Positions 32,873-38,252 of a stretch of DNA of 38,252 nt are shown here, piece by piece (within the stretch, counting starts at the first letter, position 1; each line of letters begins with the position of its first letter). The notes beneath the pieces were generated by a model. It saw nothing but the letters and a program-made list of their open reading frames with translations, did no database searches and was not told where the DNA came from. Position numbers and translations under genes: made by a program. Origin of the DNA: Eubacterium sp. (GTDB lineage: Bacteria; Bacillota; Clostridia; Lachnospirales; Lachnospiraceae); assembly GCA_024697845.1 (NCBI GenBank), contig JAILRZ010000047.1:1-38252 (forward strand). The letters are read 5' to 3'.

Positions 32873-33958
32873 ATGAAAACTGTAAAAATACTGATTTTAA
32901 GTTTTGGGATGATTGTTGCAGTGACTGCTTGCGGAAAACAAGCAAAAGTACATGATACGACTTCTAAAAAAGAGGTTCTTTCGACGGAAGAGCAAACAAT
33001 GGAAAGCACTACGGAGTATGAGACTGAAACAGAAGAAAGAACAGATGAAGTTACAGAGAAGGTAACAGAAAATCAGGAAAGTGAAACCATAAGTGAGGAT
33101 GAATTTTCTTACAGCACAATGAAAAATCTGGAATTTTCATTTCTAAGTGGTGCCGGCGGATGGAGTACCGAATTGTATATTAAAGAAGATGGAAGCTTTC
33201 ATGGAATTTATCACGATAGTGAAATGGGAGACGTGGGAGAACAGAATCCCAATGGAACGATGATTTATTGTGAATTCCGGGGAAAATTCGGTGCATTAAC
33301 AAAGGTCAATGAACGAACCTATAAGACAACAATCGATTCATTGAGTTATACACACAAACCGGGAACCAAGGAAATAATTGATGGTGTAAGATACGAGTAT
33401 TCAGAAGTGTACGGTTTGGAGAAGGCAGAAGATATAATCTTTTATCTTCCGGGAACAAAAACAAAGAATCTTCCGGAAGAATACCTGTCCTGGGTTCGAG
33501 ATGCATTGTATGATTATAAGACGGAAAAGGCAGCTAAAAAACTTGATTTTATTGGATTATACAATGAAAAGCAGGGAGAAGGATTCAGCAGTTGTACGTT
33601 AGCATCCTATATGGAAAATGAAATTCAGTGGGTGGAAGATGAAGCGAAAGAGTTGAATAAGAAGCTCGAGGGCTACACAATGTCTCAAAGGGAATTGAAT
33701 CAGACTTCAGGACAAATCTATGAACTATGGGATGGACTTTTGAATCGTCAGTGGAAACGCCTGAAAGAAATGTTGCCTGAAAGTGAAATGAATGCGCTTA
33801 AAAAGGAACAGAAGAAATGGATTCGTAAAAAAGAAAAGAAGTTGAAGAAGATTGAAAAAGAAAATGGTGGCGGAACAATAACTCCGCTGGAACAAAATCT
33901 TGCAGCGGCGGAAATGACAGAAAAACGGGTTCGAAAGTTATTAAAGTATTTTAAATAA
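32873..33958 (+). CDS. Lipoprotein with LprI-like (DUF1311) domain
   Basis: A 361-residue lipoprotein. The signal peptide ends in a lipobox, AVTAC, with C20 as the lipidation site. An acidic Thr/Glu linker follows (~30-75). The middle part (~80-220) is beta-rich and not recognised. The C-terminal ~120 residues resemble the LprI/DUF1311 domain: a Cys near the start (SSCTLASY), helical Glu/Lys-rich segments and YELWDGLLNRQWKRLKE. In other bacteria LprI-family proteins inhibit host lysozyme; that function is assumed only by family. TAGGAG precedes ATG 32873, 10 nt after the acyltransferase stop. Confidence 0.78.
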   Translation: MKTVKILILSFGMIVAVTACGKQAKVHDTTSKKEVLSTEEQTMESTTEYETETEERTDEVTEKVTENQESETISEDEFSYSTMKNLEFSFLSGAGGWSTELYIKEDGSFHGIYHDSEMGDVGEQNPNGTMIYCEFRGKFGALTKVNERTYKTTIDSLSYTHKPGTKEIIDGVRYEYSEVYGLEKAEDIIFYLPGTKTKNLPEEYLSWVRDALYDYKTEKAAKKLDFIGLYNEKQGEGFSSCTLASYMENEIQWVEDEAKELNKKLEGYTMSQRELNQTSGQIYELWDGLLNRQWKRLKEMLPESEMNALKKEQKKWIRKKEKKLKKIEKENGGGTITPLEQNLAAAEMTEKRVRKLLKYFK

Positions 33959-33968
33959 ATGAATAAAA

Positions 33969-34589
33969 ATGAAGAACAAGATTTATCAGGGACAGATAAA
34001 AAATGGATATGGTGGAATAAGAGAATGTGATTCTTACGTCAAAGACCGGTATGGGGGAGCGTATTCCTTGGAAAAAGAGAAGGAACTTCCACTGGAACCC
34101 TTTTCCATGAGAGAAATCTCCACCGATAAGAATAATTGCGTCTTAACAGGAATTACAAGAATAATATTGTATCATCTCAAGAGAAAAGTAAGTGTCGGAG
34201 CAATTTACTGTCAGGTGAAAGCAATCGCAACGCAAAAAGGGTTTTCTACAAAAAAAGGACTCCCTTTTCATAAAATACGTGGTGTGCTGAAGCTTGTTGC
34301 AGAAGCATTTGGTTTACAGAGTTGCAGAGTAAAGAGCGTCTATTTGTTTCGGATATTTCACGCTGTTAAGAAGGAAATTGATGCAGGAAATCCGGTTCTT
34401 TTAAATATCTCATGGGGATATTACAAAAATCATACAGTAACGGGAATAGGATATAGGATTTATAAAAGAAATCGCCGAACCTGTCTCTTTATTGTTGTTT
34501 ATGATGGATGGACAAATCAGAAAATGTTCTTGGATGTTCGCAGATTTTGGGTGCCAAAATCACTGACCATATTACAAAGAACTCAATAA
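33969..34589 (+). CDS. C39-like cysteine-peptidase-fold protein
   Basis: A 206-residue protein with no signal peptide. A papain/C39-like catalytic triad can be placed: C57 in NNCVLTGI, H155 in NHTVTGIGY and D179 in VYDGW, in the order and with the surrounding hydrophobic segments of peptidase family C39-like proteins. GNPVLLNISWG matches the usual strand before the His. No Shine-Dalgarno sequence precedes ATG 33969 (the upstream sequence is TTTAAATAAATGAATAAAA), so translation probably depends on coupling to the lipoprotein gene 10 nt upstream. Activity and substrate are unknown; it could be an inactive homologue. Confidence 0.68.
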   Translation: MKNKIYQGQIKNGYGGIRECDSYVKDRYGGAYSLEKEKELPLEPFSMREISTDKNNCVLTGITRIILYHLKRKVSVGAIYCQVKAIATQKGFSTKKGLPFHKIRGVLKLVAEAFGLQSCRVKSVYLFRIFHAVKKEIDAGNPVLLNISWGYYKNHTVTGIGYRIYKRNRRTCLFIVVYDGWTNQKMFLDVRRFWVPKSLTILQRTQ

Positions 34590-34609
34590 CAAAGCAGGAG
34601 GATGTGCTT

Positions 34610-36490
34610 ATGTGGAATTATCATAATTTAGGACCATCGGTAAGTGTTTTATTTGTGATTTTTATGTTTTATGTGACCCGACCAAGGTTGCCACTTAGAA
34701 GTCGTTTTTCTTTTGTTGGGATTGTGTTCGTTGAAGTTTTGACTATGGTTTCGGATTATGTGGCAACGAAATTTGATGAGAATTATGTTGTGCACTCAGA
34801 GACTGCATTGTATGCAGTAAATATCATTTATTTCATGTTGTTCTTCCTAAGAATTGTGGTGTTTTATGTATTAACCCTGAATATGATGGGAAAAAGTATC
34901 AAGGATACTCCGATGCTTTCAGGGGTTTTGTTTATTATTCATCTGACAATGCAGGGCGTGGCAATATCAAGTTATTGGACCGGAGCTTTATTTGAAATTA
35001 CAGATCAGGGTTATAAGGCAGGTGTGTATTATAATCTTTTGTATGTGTATGCATATTTCTTTTTAGCCGTCTCTCTTATGATGTTGTTTTATAAGAAGGG
35101 AAGAGCTACGGAAAGACAGAGGATTATCGTAACGGTGTTTATTATAATGATAACCGGGGCCTATGTGATTCGTGCTGTTTATCCAAAGTATCTGGTGATG
35201 GATTTGTTTTATGTCCTTTCATTATTAATTGTTTATCTGGAATTTGAAAATCCTGAATTCTACTTGAACAGTAAAACGGGCCTGTTCCATTATGATAGTT
35301 TATTAATGCTTTTGGACGAGTGGAATGGAGCGACTCAATACAAAATATTGGCCTTTTCCATTCGGGGATATCGAAAAAACAGAGAAGTATATGGTGCAAT
35401 GCAGATGGATAAATGTCTGTTTGCGATATCCAAATTCTTGAAGAAGGAATTTCATGGGAAATACCATTTCTACCTGCGTGACGGGAGATTTGCAATTTTG
35501 TTGAAAAAAGACTCCTATGAAGATATGATTGCAGCAATTCGAAAGCAATTCGAAAAACCATGGAAAATCGAAAATACAGAAGTCTTTTTAGATGCGGTCT
35601 TTGCATTATATGATTCCAAACTGAATGAGAAATCAACTACCATTATTGAAGCCTTGACAGAGAGTTTAGAAGAATCAGTGGCTCAGAATGGAGAAGTTGT
35701 GGTTGTAAACAGAAAGACACTGGATAAAATTTCCAGATTATCAGCCGTTAAAGTGGCGTTGGAAATGGCATTGGATGATTATAGCGTGGTGGTGAATTTG
35801 CAACCGGTTTTTAAAACTGAAGATTTTTCGCTGGTTGGTGCAGAGTCTTTAGTGCGTATCAATGATGCAGTAATCGGTCGAGTGAAACCGGAGGAATTTA
35901 TTCCGATTGCAGAAATGAATGGTAGTATTGTCAGATTGGGAAATCAGGTGTTTGAAAAGACCTGTGAGTTTTACGGACGAATGGGAGAAAAACTCGGATT
36001 GGAATGGATTAATGTAAATGTTTCACCAATTCAGTTCAAAAATAAAAAACTTCGTAGTTCTTTTGAAAGTATTCTGAATAAGTATGGGATTACTCCGGAT
36101 AAAATCAGATTGGAAATCACAGAACAGAATATGGTCGATGCCGAGATGATTGAAGAAGCAATGAATGATTTTATTCAGCATGGCTTTCGATTTTCACTGG
36201 ACGATTACGGCAGTGGATATTCCAATGCTGTCAGTCTTTTACATTATCCATTATCAAATATTAAAATTGATCGGAATATTGTTAAAACCCATTTTGAGAA
36301 ACCATCGGATTTTCTGCCGGGAGAACTGAAAATTCTAAAAGGAATGGATGTGACTATTACTGCAGAAGGGGTTGAAACTGAGGAGATGGCAGTGAAATTA
36401 AAAGAGTATGGCTGTGATTATTTGCAGGGATACTATTTTGAAAAGCCAATTTCCATGGAGGAGTTTGAAGACAAATATCAGAAAGTGTAG
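34610..36490 (+). CDS. Membrane c-di-GMP phosphodiesterase (degenerate GGDEF, EAL)
   Basis: A 626-residue protein with about seven membrane segments (~1-215), a GGDEF-fold domain and an EAL domain. The GGDEF active site is replaced by LRDGRF (289-294), so cyclase activity is not expected. The EAL domain (~390-620) has E412 in an ESL variant of EAL, then NVNVSP, ITEQNM, LDDYGSGYSN (D531, D532), KIDR, AEGVET and LQGYYF. The metal and catalytic residues are therefore kept, so it should hydrolyse c-di-GMP. GCAGGAGG (34594-34601) fixes ATG 34610, 20 nt after the previous stop. The membrane part is not a known named sensor to me. Confidence 0.9.
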   Translation: MWNYHNLGPSVSVLFVIFMFYVTRPRLPLRSRFSFVGIVFVEVLTMVSDYVATKFDENYVVHSETALYAVNIIYFMLFFLRIVVFYVLTLNMMGKSIKDTPMLSGVLFIIHLTMQGVAISSYWTGALFEITDQGYKAGVYYNLLYVYAYFFLAVSLMMLFYKKGRATERQRIIVTVFIIMITGAYVIRAVYPKYLVMDLFYVLSLLIVYLEFENPEFYLNSKTGLFHYDSLLMLLDEWNGATQYKILAFSIRGYRKNREVYGAMQMDKCLFAISKFLKKEFHGKYHFYLRDGRFAILLKKDSYEDMIAAIRKQFEKPWKIENTEVFLDAVFALYDSKLNEKSTTIIEALTESLEESVAQNGEVVVVNRKTLDKISRLSAVKVALEMALDDYSVVVNLQPVFKTEDFSLVGAESLVRINDAVIGRVKPEEFIPIAEMNGSIVRLGNQVFEKTCEFYGRMGEKLGLEWINVNVSPIQFKNKKLRSSFESILNKYGITPDKIRLEITEQNMVDAEMIEEAMNDFIQHGFRFSLDDYGSGYSNAVSLLHYPLSNIKIDRNIVKTHFEKPSDFLPGELKILKGMDVTITAEGVETEEMAVKLKEYGCDYLQGYYFEKPISMEEFEDKYQKV

Positions 36491-36549
36491 CAGAAGAACT
36501 TAATTTTATTAAGAATTTGTTAAAAAATTATCAAAACAGACAGTTCGAA

Positions 36550-36578
36550 TTGACATTATTTTGGGTGTCGTTTATAAT
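36550..36578 (+). promoter_or_regulatory. Perfect-consensus promoter for pckA
   Basis: TTGACA (36550-36555), a 17-nt spacer and TATAAT (36573-36578) match the sigma-A consensus exactly. The start is expected near 36585. The 5' leader then forms CCTTATTT-GCGAGG-AAATAAGG (36598-36619), an 8-bp hairpin close to the transcript end that may stabilise the mRNA. High expression fits a gluconeogenic or fermentative PEP carboxykinase. Confidence 0.9.
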
Positions 36579-36654
36579 TCACTGTGGAATTCGTTAACCT
36601 TATTTGCGAGGAAATAAGGGAATGATTAATAAACGAAAGGAAAGAGGTAAGAAA

Positions 36655-38252
36655 ATGGCAACAATTGATTTAAGTAAGTATGGCATTACAGGTGTCGAAG
36701 AAGTAATTTACAATCCTTCATATGAAAAATTATTTGAAGATGAAACAAATCCTGCATTGGAAGGATTTGAAAAAGGACAGAACACTGAACTTGATGCAGT
36801 GAACGTTATGACTGGTATTTATACAGGACGTTCACCTAAAGATAAATTTATCGTTGAAGATGAAAATTCAGAAAACACTGTATGGTGGGATTCTGCAGAA
36901 TATCCAAACGACAATCACAAAGCAACAAAGGAAGCATGGGAAGCATGTAAGGAATTAGCTATTAAGGAACTTTCTAACAAGAAGTTATATGTAGTAGATG
37001 CATTCTGTGGTGCAAACAAAGATACACGTATGGCAGTTCGTTTCATTATGGAAGTTGCTTGGCAGGCACATTTCGTTAAGAACATGTTCATCGTTCCTAC
37101 AGATGAAGAATTAGAAAACTTTGAACCTGATTTTATCGTATACAATGCTTCAAAAGCAAAAGTTGAAAACTACAAAGAATTAGGATTAAATTCTGAAACA
37201 GCAGTTGTATTCAATATTACAAGCCGTGAACAGGTTATCTTAAATACATGGTACGGTGGAGAAATGAAGAAGGGTATGTTCTCTATGATGAACTATTACC
37301 TTCCATTAAAGGGTATTGCTTCAATGCACTGTTCAGCAAACACAGACTTAAATGGTGAAAATACAGCAATTTTCTTTGGTTTATCAGGAACAGGAAAGAC
37401 TACTCTTTCAACAGATCCAAAGAGATTATTAATCGGTGATGATGAACACGGATGGGATGACAATGGTGTGTTCAACTTTGAAGGTGGATGTTACGCTAAG
37501 GTTATCAACCTTGATAAGGAATCTGAACCGGATATCTACAATGCAATTAAGCGTAATGCGTTATTAGAAAACGTAACTGTTGATGCAGAAGGAAAGATTG
37601 ATTTTGATGATAAGAGTGTTACAGAAAATACTCGTGTATCTTACCCAATCAATCATATTGAAAACATTGTTCGCCCTGTATCTTCAGCACCGGCTGCTAA
37701 GAACGTTATCTTCTTATCAGCAGACGCATTTGGAGTATTACCTCCAGTATCTGTATTAACTCCGGAACAGACACAGTATTACTTCTTATCAGGATTTACT
37801 GCAAAGCTTGCAGGTACAGAACGTGGAATTACAGAACCTACACCAACATTCTCAGCATGTTTCGGTCAGGCATTCTTAGAGCTTCACCCAACAAAATATG
37901 CTGAAGAACTTGTTAAGAAGATGGAAGCTAACGGAGCAAAGGCATATCTTGTAAATACAGGATGGAATGGAACAGGAAAGAGAATCTCAATCAAAGATAC
38001 TCGTGGAATCATTGATGCAATCTTAAATGGAGATATCAATAAAGCACCAACAAAGAATATTCCAATCTTCAACTTTGAAGTTCCAACAGAATTAAATGGT
38101 GTTGATACAGGAATTCTTGATCCAAGATCTTTTGCCTTTGCCTCCCATTCAGAAGCATCTGCATATGTATCTCTTGGATCAAGAATTCCTGTATCAACAC
38201 CATTTAATTCTGTTGGAACTTCAAAGTTGAAGATTGGAATATTCTTTGTTGG
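36655..38252 (+). CDS. pckA: Phosphoenolpyruvate carboxykinase (ATP), 3'-incomplete and corrupted at the window end
   Basis: ATP-dependent enzyme interconverting oxaloacetate and PEP; in rumen-type anaerobes it often runs toward oxaloacetate. ATG 36655 has AAAGAGG upstream. Family features include [12 protein letters not shown], the P-loop GLSGTGKTT (242-250), GDDEHGW and the [11 protein letters not shown] segment. Residues 1-491, ending GILDPR at 38127, look genuine. The frame stays open to the end, but residues after 491 are not PckA. That stretch is the reverse complement of nearby pckA, and reading 38171-38128 on the minus strand gives [14 protein letters not shown], the expected continuation. 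The true stop is outside the window. Confidence 0.95.
   Translation, partial: MATIDLSKYGITGVEEVIYNPSYEKLFEDETNPALEGFEKGQNTELDAVNVMTGIYTGRSPKDKFIVEDENSENTVWWDSAEYPNDNHKATKEAWEACKELAIKELSNKKLYVVDAFCGANKDTRMAVRFIMEVAWQAHFVKNMFIVPTDEELENFEPDFIVYNASKAKVENYKELGLNSETAVVFNITSREQVILNTWYGGEMKKGMFSMMNYYLPLKGIASMHCSANTDLNGENTAIFFGLSGTGKTTLSTDPKRLLIGDDEHGWDDNGVFNFEGGCYAKVINLDKESEPDIYNAIKRNALLENVTVDAEGKIDFDDKSVTENTRVSYPINHIENIVRPVSSAPAAKNVIFLSADAFGVLPPVSVLTPEQTQYYFLSGFTAKLAGTERGITEPTPTFSACFGQAFLELHPTKYAEELVKKMEANGAKAYLVNTGWNGTGKRISIKDTRGIIDAILNGDINKAPTKNIPIFNFEVPTELNGVDTGILDPRSFAFASHSEASAYVSLGSRIPVSTPFNSVGTSKLKIGIFFV
38047..38252. repeat. Perfect 81-bp inverted repeat (fold-back) at the window end
   Basis: 38047-38127 and 38172-38252 are exact reverse complements, separated by 44 bp. 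The right arm runs to the last base. The left arm and the reverse complement of the loop are both pckA coding sequence in the natural order, so the DNA appears to turn round after AAGA (38124-38127). This is best explained as an assembly or amplification artefact rather than biology. Confidence 0.95.

Noticed and set aside
33959-34030. 23-codon ORF starting right after the lipoprotein stop
   Set aside because: It has no ribosome binding site or recognisable product, and overlaps the C39-like gene out of frame. It could matter only for translational coupling.
37884-38072. Minus-strand ORF near the window end
   Set aside because: It is a shadow of pckA, partly lying in the fold-back arm.

Overview
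The window is AT-rich, low-GC Firmicute DNA. It looks like a strictly anaerobic Clostridia member, most likely Lachnospiraceae. The evidence is the SCIFF peptide with its radical SAM maturase (a clostridial marker), a fused SecDF, HemZ, a LeuC/LeuD pair of the short type, ATP-type PEP carboxykinase, AGGAGG ribosome binding sites and sigma-A-type promoters. I see no tRNA, rRNA, transposase, integrase, phage or CRISPR locus. Nearly all genes are on the + strand; the exception is a TIGR01212-type radical SAM gene (20307-21212).

Layout. (1) 1-1719: promoter, SCIFF peptide gene scfA, an 11-bp hairpin, and maturase scfB. (2) 1772-11719: secDF, recJ, apt, rel, a small membrane protein resembling a stand-alone SecD periplasmic domain, an MBL-fold hydrolase and hemZ. 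secDF-recJ-apt-rel followed by hisS-aspS is a conserved Firmicute arrangement. (3) 11804-18497: a secreted leucine-rich-repeat protein, hisS, a secreted SH3-like protein, aspS and a DUF1294 membrane protein, so two exported accessory proteins sit among tRNA-synthetase genes. (4) 18498-20310: an ECF sigma factor and a membrane anti-sigma with an RsgI-type extracytoplasmic domain, preceded by a leader with inverted and direct repeats. (5) 20307-24691: the minus-strand radical SAM gene and the leuC-leuD-thrC operon, with divergent promoters between them. (6) 24769-26988: a membrane-anchored protein of unknown function and a polysaccharide deacetylase. (7) 26989-27449: a non-coding array of about six 62-bp repeats. 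(8) 27450-32862: yfbR-like 5'-deoxynucleotidase, topB, glmS, a nested palindromic element (31986-32177), and a hexapeptide acyltransferase resembling the GlmU C-terminal domain. (9) 32873-36490: LprI-domain lipoprotein, C39-like cysteine-protease-fold protein, and a membrane c-di-GMP phosphodiesterase (degenerate GGDEF plus EAL). (10) 36655-end: pckA behind a perfect-consensus promoter.

The last 206 bases are a perfect 81-bp inverted repeat around a 44-bp loop. The reverse complement of the loop encodes the expected continuation of PckA. The window end is therefore almost certainly a fold-back chimera rather than real gene order, and pckA is trustworthy only to 38127.

The items most likely to be under-described are the 62-bp repeat array, the palindromic element after glmS (which shares a 12-mer with the array), the stand-alone SecD-like protein, and the ECF sigma factor paired with an RsgI-type partner. 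No function is claimed for the repeat elements.
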